DNA from: Sphingopyxis sp. 113P3 | GTDB taxonomy: Bacteria > Pseudomonadota > Alphaproteobacteria > Sphingomonadales > Sphingomonadaceae | NCBI RefSeq assembly: GCF_001278035.1 | Contig: NZ_CP009452.1 | Location: forward strand, 3,877,501-3,941,500 | DNA: 64,000 nt | Direction: 5' to 3' | Shown: in pieces, positions 8,211 through 16,768 of the stretch | Layout of the letters: each line of letters starts with the position of its first letter | Numbering within the stretch: position 1 is the stretch's first letter | Position numbers and translations under genes: made by a program | The notes under the pieces: model-generated | The model's input: the letters and a program-made list of their open reading frames with translations, nothing else | Told to the model about the DNA's origin: nothing | Database searches by the model: none

Positions 8211-9839
8211 ATGCTGAACGCGGCCCCCGATCTTCCCGAAGATCCCGCCCTCCTCAAGGCGATGATCGCTGCGTTGCAGGCCGAGAACGCGAAGCTGACG
8301 ACCACGCTGCGCGCCCATGACCTGGTCGTCCAGGCCCTCCGCTTGCAGATCGCCAGGCTGAAGAAGCAAGCCTTCGGCAAGTCCTCCGAGAAGATCGAGC
8401 GCGAGATCGCACAACTTGAGCTCGCGCTCGAAGACGTGCTCGTCTCCGTCGCACAGCAGGCCCCCGTAGCAAGCGATCAGGACGATCCCGACCCTGATCT
8501 CGCGACCGCTCCCTCCGACACGGACCCCACGCCGCGCCCATCGCGGCGACCCCGCGTCTCGGCAGACACGCCGCGCGAGCGCCGCGAGCTTGATTTCGGC
8601 AACACCTGCCCCGATTGCGGCGGTGAGCTGCGCCTGGTCGGCGAGGACGTGAGCGAGATCCTCGAGATGATCACGGCAAAGCTCAAGGTCATCGAGGTCG
8701 CCCGCCCGAAGAAGTCCTGCCGCTGCTGTGAGAAGATGGTTCAGGCACCGGCCCCGAGCCGGCCGATCCCCGGCAGCATCGCCGGGGCAAGTCTGCTTGC
8801 CTACGTGCTCGTCTCCAAGTTCGACGATCATTTGCCGCTATACCGGCAAAACGAGATCCTCAACCGTATGGGCGCCGATATCCCGCGCAGCACACTTGCC
8901 GACTGGTGCGGCCGATCGATGCGGGTCTTGCAGCCCGTGATTGACGCGATCGAGGCCACGGTCCTTGGCAGCGACATTCTGCACGCCGACGACACACCGA
9001 TCCGCGTACTGGCGCCCGAACGCCGCGCCAAGGGCATCGGCAAAGGGGTGATGCAAGGCCGGATGTGGGCATATGTGAGGGATCAGCGCCCCTGGGCGGG
9101 CACCGCGCCGCCCGGGGTCGTCTATCGCTATGCCCCCAACTGGAAAGCCGAGCATGTCCAGAACCATCTTCGCCATGCGCGCGGCATTCTCCAGGCTGAC
9201 GCCTACAAGGGCTATTCGAAGCTTTACCAACCCGACACGGATGGAGAGCCCCGCTTTCGCGAGGCCGCCTGCTTTGCCCATTGGCGACGGGATTTCCACG
9301 ACATCTGGAAGTCACAAAGATCTCCGATCGCTCACGAAGCGCTCGAGCGGATCGGACAGCTCTACGACATTGAGCGCGACATCGCGGGCAAGCCCGCCGA
9401 TGTTCGGCGTGCCGTGCGACAGGAGCTGAGCAGGCCCAGGCTCGAGGCTTTGCATGCCTGGGCCCAGATGCAGCTCACCCGGATTCCGGCCAAGGGGGAT
9501 CTGGCCAAGGCATTTCGCTATGCTCTCGGCCGCTGGCACGCGTTCAGCCTTTTTCTCGATGATGGCCGCGTCGCCATCGACAACAATGCGGCCGAACGCG
9601 CCGTCAGGCCGATCTGTCTGGGCAAGAAGAACTGGCTGTTCGCCGGCTCCGAGGCCGGCGCTGAGACGCTGGCCCGCGCCATGACACTCATCGAAAGCGC
9701 CAAGATGAACGGCCTCGATTCCCAAGCCTACATCACCGATCTGCTCGATCGCATCCACGACCACAAGATCAACAGGATCGACGAGCTTCTCCCCTGGAAC
9801 TGGTCGCCGCTCGTCACTCGCCAGGCGATCGCCGCCTGA
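8211..9839 (+). CDS. tnpC: IS66-family transposase TnpC
   Basis: A 542-residue transposase. From the N-terminus: a leucine-zipper-like coiled coil (about residues 15-80), a zinc-finger region with CPDCGG and CRCCEK, then the DDE core with [10 protein letters not shown] (first Asp), [13 protein letters not shown] (second Asp) and [13 protein letters not shown] (Glu). The ATG at 8211 was chosen because it gives the usual MLNA...LPEDP beginning; the open frame upstream to 8157 overlaps spacer. The stop is joined to the next ORF by a TGATG junction. Confidence 0.92.
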   Translation: MLNAAPDLPEDPALLKAMIAALQAENAKLTTTLRAHDLVVQALRLQIARLKKQAFGKSSEKIEREIAQLELALEDVLVSVAQQAPVASDQDDPDPDLATAPSDTDPTPRPSRRPRVSADTPRERRELDFGNTCPDCGGELRLVGEDVSEILEMITAKLKVIEVARPKKSCRCCEKMVQAPAPSRPIPGSIAGASLLAYVLVSKFDDHLPLYRQNEILNRMGADIPRSTLADWCGRSMRVLQPVIDAIEATVLGSDILHADDTPIRVLAPERRAKGIGKGVMQGRMWAYVRDQRPWAGTAPPGVVYRYAPNWKAEHVQNHLRHARGILQADAYKGYSKLYQPDTDGEPRFREAACFAHWRRDFHDIWKSQRSPIAHEALERIGQLYDIERDIAGKPADVRRAVRQELSRPRLEALHAWAQMQLTRIPAKGDLAKAFRYALGRWHAFSLFLDDGRVAIDNNAAERAVRPICLGKKNWLFAGSEAGAETLARAMTLIESAKMNGLDSQAYITDLLDRIHDHKINRIDELLPWNWSPLVTRQAIAA

Positions 9840-10132
9840 TGGGCACAATCACCTACGTCCGCACCCTCGACTATGTCGCCACCATGCTCGAGGAAGACGC
9901 AGAGCTGCTGGAAGCTATCGTCTCGAACGATGACAACCTGAGCTACGGCAACATCATCAGCGTCTACACCGGCCCGGACGCGGCGATCGCCGCGCTCACC
10001 GATCATGGTGTCGAAGAACTGGCCGACATGATCCGCGACGCACGCCGCACGACCAAATCATGGCACCAGTTCCTCGATAACGTCGTCGTCGATCCCAAAC
10101 TCGCCGCACGCCTCAAGCGTCAGCCGCGGTAG
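9839..10132 (+). CDS. Small IS66-borne ORF of unknown function
   Basis: A 97-residue soluble, rather acidic protein that starts on the last base of the tnpC stop (TGATG) and ends 15 bases before the IS end. It therefore belongs to the element and is probably translated by coupling with tnpC. It has no transposase motif, signal peptide or membrane segment that can be seen; the C-terminus is basic (KLAARLKRQPR). Function unknown. It is not one of the three standard IS66 genes. Confidence 0.65.
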   Translation: MGTITYVRTLDYVATMLEEDAELLEAIVSNDDNLSYGNIISVYTGPDAAIAALTDHGVEELADMIRDARRTTKSWHQFLDNVVVDPKLAARLKRQPR

Positions 10133-10149
10133 ATATCGGACGGTTACAA

Positions 10150-10298
10150 GAGAGTGGCGCTTGATCGCGATAGACAATCTGCCGCTTTGAGGCGCCTACC
10201 AAAGAGGCTTCGAGCAACCTTCCAATCGTCAGCGACTGAACATGCCCCGCAATCGTGCCGGGGCGCCACGTTTGGGATTCAACCAAATCCTTATTCAC
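10150..10298 (-). pseudogene. N-terminal fragment of the IS66-interrupted acyl-CoA ligase
   Basis: On the minus strand this stretch encodes SLTIGRLLEASLVGASKRQIVYRDQ-type residues, which is the normal N-terminus of the acyl-CoA synthetase family, where ExVYRDQ is followed by TYxxLRERxxRLAS. The continuation (SVTLSYAGLREYVGRLAS) is found on the far side of the IS66 element near 7270-7330. A GTG at 10298 is the most likely start; an ATG at 10364 is also in frame. If one flank repeat is removed the two parts are off by one base, so a further small change has occurred. Confidence 0.65.
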
Positions 10299-10959
10299 GA
10301 ATGATGCTCCTGCGCCGGCGGTCAAGACAGCGCGCAGAGCACCGCCGCGAAAGATGAGACGCATCGATGTGCTGAAGCACCTTCGTCCTTTCGTCGTTTC
10401 TGCGCGTTGCAGCCGCCCCTGTCGTCACCATTGTGTAGCGCGACGACAGAGAGGGAAATGCCACCTTTGTTACCTTCATGCCCCACTCTTGGTCGGCCGC
10501 GCTTTGTGGACATCTATTTCGGCCGCCTCAGTGTCCCGTGCGCGCACCGGAGTGAGGGAACGGCCATCCGGCAAGCGATTTATCCACGACGTTAAGGATG
10601 TTTCGACATGCCGGAACGCTGATGCACGTCTGCGAGGTGGCCGAGGGTCCTAACGGGGTCTGGCCGATTTCCGGCTGCATTATGCCGGTTCGGGCCTCCT
10701 GCTGATTGTAATCGCGGCAGGCGCGGGTCACGCCAACTCCTTCCTCCCGCGTCTTCACGAACTCGGCAATGGAACAAGAGTGCTCCGTTGAGTCTCCGCG
10801 TAAGACATGATGCCCAAAATTTCGTGCTTGGAACTACGTCTCGCAACGTTCGAACGCACTGATATGGTCTAGCGCGCGGCCGGGACCAGTGCGTTGCTTC
10901 GCAGGCGGATTGATGCAGAACTGTCCAAGTTTTGGTGCTCGCCCGGCAGGGCGTCCAGG
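10299..10959. other. 660-bp stretch with no recognised gene
   Basis: Several short open frames run through here on both strands but none shows a known motif, a good ribosome binding site or a clear link to a neighbour. It lies between the broken acyl-CoA ligase 5' end and the 3' end of the AAHS transporter gene. It may be decayed coding DNA: a plus-strand piece near 10615-10700 reads in a protein-like way but is not assignable. Confidence 0.5.
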
Positions 10960-12282
10960 TTAACGAGGCCCGGTGACCTGGTTGTTCAATGACCGAGGCA
11001 AGAGGAAAATCATGGTTGCCGCCACCAGGCCGCCCAAACCCATGGTGAGAGAAACGACCAGCAAACTGCTGCCGCTACTAAAGAGTGCGCCAGCAACGAC
11101 CGGCCCGAGCGCAGATCCGCCGCGGCCGATCCCGATGACCAATCCCGTTCCACTCGCCCGGAGCGCCGCCGGGTAGGCCTGGGCGAAGATCGGGTACATG
11201 CCGACTACCCCTGCGTTGATGAAGAAGGCCGCGATAGCGGCGGATATCGCGAGGCGGGTCAGGTCTGCTCCAACAATACCGAAAAGGCCGATGGCAGCGA
11301 AACCTGCCAGCATCGATCCACCGACCAGCGGCCGCAACGGGACCCTTTGGCTTGCAAGTCCGATGGCAAGCGCCCCCGCAAGATTGCCGACATTCGCTGC
11401 GACAAGCACGCCTCCCGCCTGAGACGGGTCGAACCCCATATCGACCACAATCTTCGGGATCCATTTCTGGATGTAATAGAAGAAGAGGATTTGTGCGAAA
11501 TAGGCGATCGTTAGCAGGGTCGTCACGCGCCCATAATCGCTCGAAAAGAGCGAGGCCACCGTCGGATTAATCTCGCGTTCGGGAGGGGGTGGTAGTGCAC
11601 CCGCCTCGGGACGCCCAAGCCGTCGCATCGTCATATTGACCCGATCAAGCGCCCTGGTGGGGCGCCGCGCGATCAGAGATTCAATCGATTCGGGCAGGAA
11701 GAGAATCGCCAGAGGAATCATCGCGGTGGTTGCGATGGCGCCAAGCATGAAGACCGAACGCCAGTCGCCTGTCGCCGCCAAGAGATGGGATGCCAGCAGG
11801 CCGCCGAGGATCGCCCCGGTGGAGTATCCCGCAATATTGAGCGCCATGGCAAGCCCGCGGCGCCGATCGTTCGAGAACTCGGCAACCATCGCACTGGTCG
11901 AAGACAGCATCCCGCCGATACCGATGCCGGTCAGGAAGCGGATGGTGGAGAGCATCGTCACGCCGGCGGCGAGCGTCGCGGCAAACATGCCGATCGCCAT
12001 TACGACAAGACAGAGAAGAATCGTTGGTCGACGTCCGATACGGTCGGCGAGATTGCCGATTAACACGGAACCCGCGGCCATGCCGAACAACTCCATCGAC
12101 AACACCACGCCAAGCATCGCCTTGTCGACACCCCATTCCTCTGCGATGCCGGGCGCCGCGAAACTGATCGCGAGGACGTCGAAACCATCGAGCGCATTGA
12201 GCGCGATGCAAATTGCGACGATTCCGATCTGGAGCGCCCGCATCGGCGTCCGGGCGATGATTTCACGCGGGTCTTCGTTCAT
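10960..12282 (-). CDS. MFS transporter, aromatic acid:H+ symporter (AAHS) type
   Basis: A 440-residue inner-membrane carrier with about 12 membrane segments. The first segment has LNALDGFDVLAISFAAPGI, the DGFD motif typical of PcaK/MhpT-type aromatic acid carriers, and the loop between segments 2 and 3 has GNLADRIGRRPT. The central loop is polar (about residues 205-250). It is the last gene of the minus-strand set ALDH-SDR-IclR-MFS, 57 bases after the IclR gene. Probable role: uptake of an aromatic acid used by the neighbouring dehydrogenases. Confidence 0.85.
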   Translation of the reverse strand: MNEDPREIIARTPMRALQIGIVAICIALNALDGFDVLAISFAAPGIAEEWGVDKAMLGVVLSMELFGMAAGSVLIGNLADRIGRRPTILLCLVVMAIGMFAATLAAGVTMLSTIRFLTGIGIGGMLSSTSAMVAEFSNDRRRGLAMALNIAGYSTGAILGGLLASHLLAATGDWRSVFMLGAIATTAMIPLAILFLPESIESLIARRPTRALDRVNMTMRRLGRPEAGALPPPPEREINPTVASLFSSDYGRVTTLLTIAYFAQILFFYYIQKWIPKIVVDMGFDPSQAGGVLVAANVGNLAGALAIGLASQRVPLRPLVGGSMLAGFAAIGLFGIVGADLTRLAISAAIAAFFINAGVVGMYPIFAQAYPAALRASGTGLVIGIGRGGSALGPVVAGALFSSGSSLLVVSLTMGLGGLVAATMIFLLPRSLNNQVTGPR

Positions 12283-12339
12283 ATCATGGCCTCCCGTCCA
12301 AAGCGGCCCGACCGCCTTCTCCCGCCTCTCGATCGGCCC

Positions 12340-13101
12340 CTATTCCAGTTTTGATAGATGCGACTTGACGATCGCCGCCATGTCGGCGCGGCGCTCGAGG
12401 CAGCGCGACACTGGACCGACAACGACAACCGACAAGCGCCGCTCGATGCAGGGAAGCGGCAGAGCCACGCCCGCCAGGTCGGGCGTATATTCGGTGTTAC
12501 TCTGATGCCAGCCCATATCGGCCGCCTCGGCCAGTCGGGCCTCGACCTCCGCTGCACCGACCGGCGTTGTCGACGAATAGGCGATGAAATTGATCCTTCG
12601 ATAAAGCCGCTCGCGCTCGTCGGGGTTCATTTGCGCCAGCAAGGCACGTCCCGCCGACGTTGCGTGGATCGGCACCCGGTCACCGACCTTGGCGAAATAG
12701 CGAACCGGCTGGGTGGATTCAGCGACATCAACAAAGGTCGCGTGAATGCCGGCCGGCGCAGCAATTGCCGCAGTCTCGCCCGTCGCCGCCATCAGATCGC
12801 GGGCTAGCCGCTGAAAACGCGCGGGCAAGGGTTCCGCGGCCGCCACGGCTTCGGCGAGCACCAGCCAGCGCGGGCTCGGATAATAGCCGCCCCGTCCCCG
12901 TGGCTCATAGAGATACCCTTTCGATGCCAACGTGCCGACGAGCTTGAAGGTGCTCGATCGCGGCCACCCCAGTTCCTCGGCCATTTCCGCGGGCGTTGCG
13001 GGTTTCAACCGCTTTGCGAAATATTCGAGAATTTCGAGCGTGTTCGCGGCCTGCCGCACGATCATGGTCTGGTTCGCCTGTAATGGATTGCTCCTCCCCA
13101 T
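12340..13101 (-). CDS. IclR-family transcriptional regulator
   Basis: A 253-residue regulator. The N-terminal winged helix is at about residues 14-75 (VRQAANTLEILEYFAKRL, then ELGWPRSSTFKLVGTLASKGYL) and the C-terminal effector-binding GAF-like domain follows, with RVPIHATSAGRALLA near residue 130. The ATG at 13101 follows a GGGGAG stretch poorly; the open frame extends to 13149 but the longer form adds an unusual N-terminus. It lies 57 bases after the SDR stop, so it is probably co-transcribed with the genes it controls. Confidence 0.87.
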   Translation of the reverse strand: MGRSNPLQANQTMIVRQAANTLEILEYFAKRLKPATPAEMAEELGWPRSSTFKLVGTLASKGYLYEPRGRGGYYPSPRWLVLAEAVAAAEPLPARFQRLARDLMAATGETAAIAAPAGIHATFVDVAESTQPVRYFAKVGDRVPIHATSAGRALLAQMNPDERERLYRRINFIAYSSTTPVGAAEVEARLAEAADMGWHQSNTEYTPDLAGVALPLPCIERRLSVVVVGPVSRCLERRADMAAIVKSHLSKLE

Positions 13102-13158
13102 ATGGCCGAAACGGGGCATCGCGCAATGCATCCGGCCCGACAGAAACAAGCATCGCGA

Positions 13159-13923
13159 TCAGCGCGCCGTGAAGCCGCCGTCGACGGGAAGCGCGACGCC
13201 GGTGACGAAGCTCGCCTCGTCCGACACCAGCCACAGCGCCGCGTCGGCGACCTCGCCCGCCTGGACGAGGCGGCCCATCGGAACGTTCGCCATCAGCTTC
13301 GCTTCGTTCGCCGCCGCCTCGGCGGGGTCGCCGCTGCGACCGGTGAAGCCGACCTTCATCGGCGTGTCGGCAAGGCCCGGACAGACGACGTTGACACGGA
13401 TGTTGTCGGCAGCGAGGGCGAGCGCGAGGCTCTTGGTCAGTCCGACAACGCCCCACTTCGCGGCCGAGTAGATCGGGCTCATCATCGACCCGACAAGGCC
13501 CGAGACCGAGGCGGTGAACAGGATCGAGCCGCCGCCCCGCGCGCGCATGTAGGGCGCGGCTTTGCCCGCACCGAGCGCCGCGGAGGTGACGTTGAGCGCG
13601 ATCGCTTTATCATAGGCGATTAGGTCGAGATCCTCGACCGATGCGGGACCCGGCATGCCCGCATGCGCCCAGAGGATGTCAAGCCCACCGAGCGCTGCAG
13701 CCGCCTGATCGATGCTGTCCTTCGCACCGCTGGGGTCCACGAGATCGGCGACGATCGGGACCACCTTGTCGGCTCCAAAATCGGCAACAAGCGCATCGAG
13801 CGCATCGGCATTGATATCGATCGCCGCGACGCGCGCGCCTTCTCGTACGAAGCGTTCAACTCCTGCGCGACCCATGCCCGACGCGGCGGCGGTGACAGCA
13901 ACAAGCTTGCTTTTGAGACGCAT
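13159..13923 (-). CDS. Short-chain dehydrogenase/reductase (SDR)
   Basis: A 254-residue classical SDR. The nucleotide-binding motif is TAAASGMGRAG (TGxxxGxG with Ala in place of the first Gly), followed by an Asp at the end of beta-2 (AAIDIN), which favours NAD+. The catalytic Ser is in LFTASVSG and the YxxxK motif is YSAAKWG. The C-terminus has LPVDGGFTAR. It starts 11 bases after the ALDH gene and is likely in the same operon; together they could oxidise an alcohol to an aldehyde and then to an acid. Confidence 0.9.
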   Translation of the reverse strand: MRLKSKLVAVTAAASGMGRAGVERFVREGARVAAIDINADALDALVADFGADKVVPIVADLVDPSGAKDSIDQAAAALGGLDILWAHAGMPGPASVEDLDLIAYDKAIALNVTSAALGAGKAAPYMRARGGGSILFTASVSGLVGSMMSPIYSAAKWGVVGLTKSLALALAADNIRVNVVCPGLADTPMKVGFTGRSGDPAEAAANEAKLMANVPMGRLVQAGEVADAALWLVSDEASFVTGVALPVDGGFTAR

Positions 13924-13934
13924 GGATTCTCTCC

Positions 13935-15416
13935 TCAGGACGCAAAGGGGTCGGGGAACCGACCCGTCGTCGATACGATGGTGGTTTTGGTTTCGAGAAA
14001 GGGATCGAGCCCTTCGATGCCGTTCTCACGGCCCCAGCCGCTGGCCTTGACGCCGCCATAGGGGGTCGACCAGCGGATGTATCGATAGGTGTTAACCCAC
14101 ACCATGCCCGCCTCGATCCTCGCCGCGACGCGGTGCGCGCGGCCGGTGTCGCCCGACCAGAGGCCGGCGGCGAGACCATAAGGCGTCGAATTGGCGATCG
14201 CTATCGCCTCTTCCTCATCGTCGAATGGAATCAGCGACGCGACCGGGCCGAAGATTTCCTCTTGCGCGATCCGCATTCCGCCTGACACGCCCGCAAAGAC
14301 GGTCGGTTCGACGAAATAGCCGCCCGCCAAGCCGTCGCGGTCGATGCGACTACCGCCAGCCACCAGTTCGGCGCCTTCCTCGCGGCCGATGGCCACATAG
14401 GACAGCGTCTTTTCAAGCTGCTGCTGATGCGCCTGCGGCCCCATATGGGTAGCCGGATCGAGCGGCATTCCGACACGGACGCGGCCCGCACGCTCGCGGA
14501 ACGCTTCGACGACGCGGTCGTAGATCGACCGTTCGACAAGCACCCGGCTGCCAAGAGCACAGGTCTGTCCGCAGAGCGCCCATGCCGATCCCGTCGCGGC
14601 ATTCAGGGCATTTTCGAGATCAGCGTCGGCGAAGATGATGTGCGGCGCCTTGCCACCGAGTTCGAAGGTACAGCGCGTCAAGGTATCTGCGCCCGCTTTC
14701 AGAATCGCCTTCGCCGTCGAGCCTTCGCCCGTGAAACTGACTTTTGCGACATCGGGATGCTCGACCAGCCGGGCGCCCGCCGTCGGTCCGTCGCCGGGCA
14801 CAACGTTGAGCACGCCGGGCGGGAAGCCCGCTTCCTCGAACAGATGCGCGAGCGCCAGTGACGAGGCGGGGGTGGATTCTGCGGGCTTGAGAACGACGGT
14901 GCACCCCGCCGCCAATGCCGGCCCCAGCTTCCAGGCGGCACCCATCAGCGGGACATTCCACGGCATGATCGCGCCGACCACGCCGACCGGGTGGCGCGTG
15001 GTAAAGGCGTGGACGCTGTCGTCCATTGGAATCGTCCGGCCGCCGAGTTTGTCGGCAAGGGAGGCGAACCAATGATAATATTGAGCATGCATGCCGATAT
15101 CGGCGCGCGATTCCCGAATGGCGCGGCCGTTGTCTGTCACTTCGATCCGCGCGAGTTCGTCGACCCGCGTGGCGTAAATGTCGGCAAACTTGCGCAAGAG
15201 GGCGGCCCGTTCCCACGGCGGCATCTTGCGCCACGGTCCCTCGAACGCCGCCTTTGCCGCAGCAACTGCACGATCGATGTCGGCGGGCCCGCCATAGGCG
15301 ACGTCGCCCCATGGTTGGCCGATCGACGGATCGATGCTGGGGCGCATGCCTCCATCGATGGGATCCACCCATTCCCCCCCGATGTACAAACGATCGAATC
15401 TGAACGGACTGGCCAT
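13935..15416 (-). CDS. Aldehyde dehydrogenase
   Basis: A 493-residue NAD(P)+-dependent aldehyde dehydrogenase. Visible motifs are MPWNVPLM (oxyanion Asn), the catalytic Glu in FELGGKAPH and the catalytic Cys in GQTCALGSR, all in normal order and spacing. The ATG at 15416 has GGAG six bases upstream; a GTG at 15428 is in frame but less likely. First gene of the minus-strand operon, divergent from the CaiB transferase gene with an 79-base gap that holds a small palindrome. Confidence 0.92.
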   Translation of the reverse strand: MASPFRFDRLYIGGEWVDPIDGGMRPSIDPSIGQPWGDVAYGGPADIDRAVAAAKAAFEGPWRKMPPWERAALLRKFADIYATRVDELARIEVTDNGRAIRESRADIGMHAQYYHWFASLADKLGGRTIPMDDSVHAFTTRHPVGVVGAIMPWNVPLMGAAWKLGPALAAGCTVVLKPAESTPASSLALAHLFEEAGFPPGVLNVVPGDGPTAGARLVEHPDVAKVSFTGEGSTAKAILKAGADTLTRCTFELGGKAPHIIFADADLENALNAATGSAWALCGQTCALGSRVLVERSIYDRVVEAFRERAGRVRVGMPLDPATHMGPQAHQQQLEKTLSYVAIGREEGAELVAGGSRIDRDGLAGGYFVEPTVFAGVSGGMRIAQEEIFGPVASLIPFDDEEEAIAIANSTPYGLAAGLWSGDTGRAHRVAARIEAGMVWVNTYRYIRWSTPYGGVKASGWGRENGIEGLDPFLETKTTIVSTTGRFPDPFAS

Positions 15417-15442
15417 CACAATCTCCACATTCTCTGTGTATG

Positions 15443-15454
15443 GACATTATTGTC
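15443..15454. promoter_or_regulatory. Palindrome in the ALDH/CaiB divergent promoter region
   Basis: GACATTATTGTC is an inverted repeat with 4-base arms and a 4-base spacer, placed in the middle of the divergent intergenic region. It is a candidate operator, perhaps for the IclR regulator encoded at 12340-13101. Only its symmetry and position support this. Confidence 0.35.
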
Positions 15455-15495
15455 TCAATATGGAAACAGGAGTCAAGTGCCAGGAGATGGAATCC

Positions 15496-16698
15496 ATGCA
15501 AACATTGTTAAGCGGAGTGCGCATCATCGAAATCGGCGCCGTTGTGTTGGGCCCTTATGCCGGCCAGATTCTGGCTGATCTGGGCGCCGAAGTGATCAAG
15601 GTTGAACCGCCCGAAGGCGATATCGCGCGCGATGCCCACCCCCAAGGCCCCGGAGGGGGCGCCCTGTTCGTCAACAACAACCGCAACAAGCGGATGCTAG
15701 CGCTAGACCTCAAGCGCTCCGAGGGTCGTTCCGCCTTGGCACGGCTGATTGCAAGCAGCGACGTACTGTTCCACAATATGCGGGTCGATGCAGCGGACCG
15801 GCTGGGCATCGGTTTTGAGGCAGTCGCGACGATCAATCCGGACATCATCCATTGTACCGCCATCGGATTTGGTCAGAACGGTCCGTATCGCGACAGACCG
15901 GCCTTCGACGACATCATCCAGGCGGCGAGCGGCCTGGCAGGGCTGGCGATGCACCATGGCGGCGATCCCCAATTCGTTCCAACCATCATCGCCGACAAGG
16001 TCGCGGCGCTTCACGCAGTCTACGGCATTCTCGCTGCACTGACGGCGCGCGCACGCGGGCAAGCGGGCCCGTTCCGGGTCGAGGTGCCGATGTTCGAGGC
16101 GATGACAGCCTTCCTGCTCAACGAACATCTGGCCGGCGCCACGTTTGCCGAGGATGGGGCGGTGGGATATCCGCGCATATTGTCGGCCAACCGCCGGCCG
16201 TTCAGAACTGCTGACGGCTGGATCGCTGTGCTCCCCTACACTACCGACCAATGGCGCCGGTTCCTGGCCGAAATCGGGCGAGAGGATATCGCCGAGGAAG
16301 CGTGGTTTCGCGACGGGCGGACACGTCAATCGCGTATTGACCAACTCTATGCGCTGCTCGCGGACACCTTGACCGCCCGGTCGACCGAAGCCTGGCTGGC
16401 AGCGCTGACCGCGCGCGACATCCCCTGTTCGGCCATTGCGACGCCCGAAGCCCTGCTGGACGACCCGCATCTCGACGCGATCGGCTTCTTCGGCGTTCCG
16501 GACTCATATCCGCCAGGCATCGCGCGGACGCTGCCGCAACCGGTCGGCTTTGCCGGGCGCGGCCAGGCGCCGGACCGCGCGCCCGGGGCAATCGGCGCGG
16601 ACAGCGAGGCGATCTTGCGCGATTGCGGAATCGACGTGGATGAAATCGCCGCACTGCGCGATGCGGGCGTTGTCGTTCAATCGACCTGCGCCCATTGA
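15496..16698 (+). CDS. CaiB/BaiF-family CoA-transferase
   Basis: A 400-residue class III CoA-transferase, moving CoA between carboxylic acids. The N-terminus has GVRIIEIG...GPYAGQILADLGAEVIKVEPP, and the catalytic Asp is expected in RPAFDDIIQA near residue 139. The ATG at 15496 has AGGAG nine bases upstream; the ATG at 15487 is too close to it. It is transcribed divergently from the ALDH operon and convergently with the carboxylesterase gene. Substrate unknown; likely activates an acid made by the ALDH/SDR pair. Confidence 0.9.
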   Translation: MQTLLSGVRIIEIGAVVLGPYAGQILADLGAEVIKVEPPEGDIARDAHPQGPGGGALFVNNNRNKRMLALDLKRSEGRSALARLIASSDVLFHNMRVDAADRLGIGFEAVATINPDIIHCTAIGFGQNGPYRDRPAFDDIIQAASGLAGLAMHHGGDPQFVPTIIADKVAALHAVYGILAALTARARGQAGPFRVEVPMFEAMTAFLLNEHLAGATFAEDGAVGYPRILSANRRPFRTADGWIAVLPYTTDQWRRFLAEIGREDIAEEAWFRDGRTRQSRIDQLYALLADTLTARSTEAWLAALTARDIPCSAIATPEALLDDPHLDAIGFFGVPDSYPPGIARTLPQPVGFAGRGQAPDRAPGAIGADSEAILRDCGIDVDEIAALRDAGVVVQSTCAH

Positions 16699-16717
16699 AC
16701 TATCCGGCGGGCTGTCC

Positions 16718-16739
16718 GCACCTTGAGGCCTTTAGGTGC
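16718..16739. terminator. Possible hairpin between convergent genes
   Basis: GCACCT at 16718-16723 pairs with AGGTGC at 16734-16739 around a 10-base loop, between the CaiB gene and the carboxylesterase gene, which converge here. The stem is short and there is no long T run, so it is a weak candidate. Confidence 0.3.
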
Positions 16740-16768
16740 CGGAAAGCGCGCCGCACCAAGAACTCGCG

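Larger units (their letters stand above)
7360..10147 (+). mobile_element. IS66-family insertion sequence with a passenger ORF
   Basis: An element of about 2.8 kb with tnpA, tnpB, tnpC and one extra small gene, all on the plus strand and closely packed. The left end starts GTAAGTGACGTCC at 7360; the right end finishes CGGACGGTTAC at 10147, the terminal GTAA being shared as in other IS66 members. It is inserted in an acyl-CoA ligase gene whose two parts lie on either side. The right boundary is uncertain by two bases because of the flank repeat position. Confidence 0.85.

Noticed and set aside
10255..10653. 132-residue plus-strand frame after the IS66 element
   Set aside because: No motif, no ribosome binding site, and it overlaps the ligase N-terminal fragment on the other strand.
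15334..15495. Upstream extension of the CaiB gene
   Set aside because: It would overlap the divergent ALDH gene, and the ATG at 15496 has a well-spaced AGGAG.
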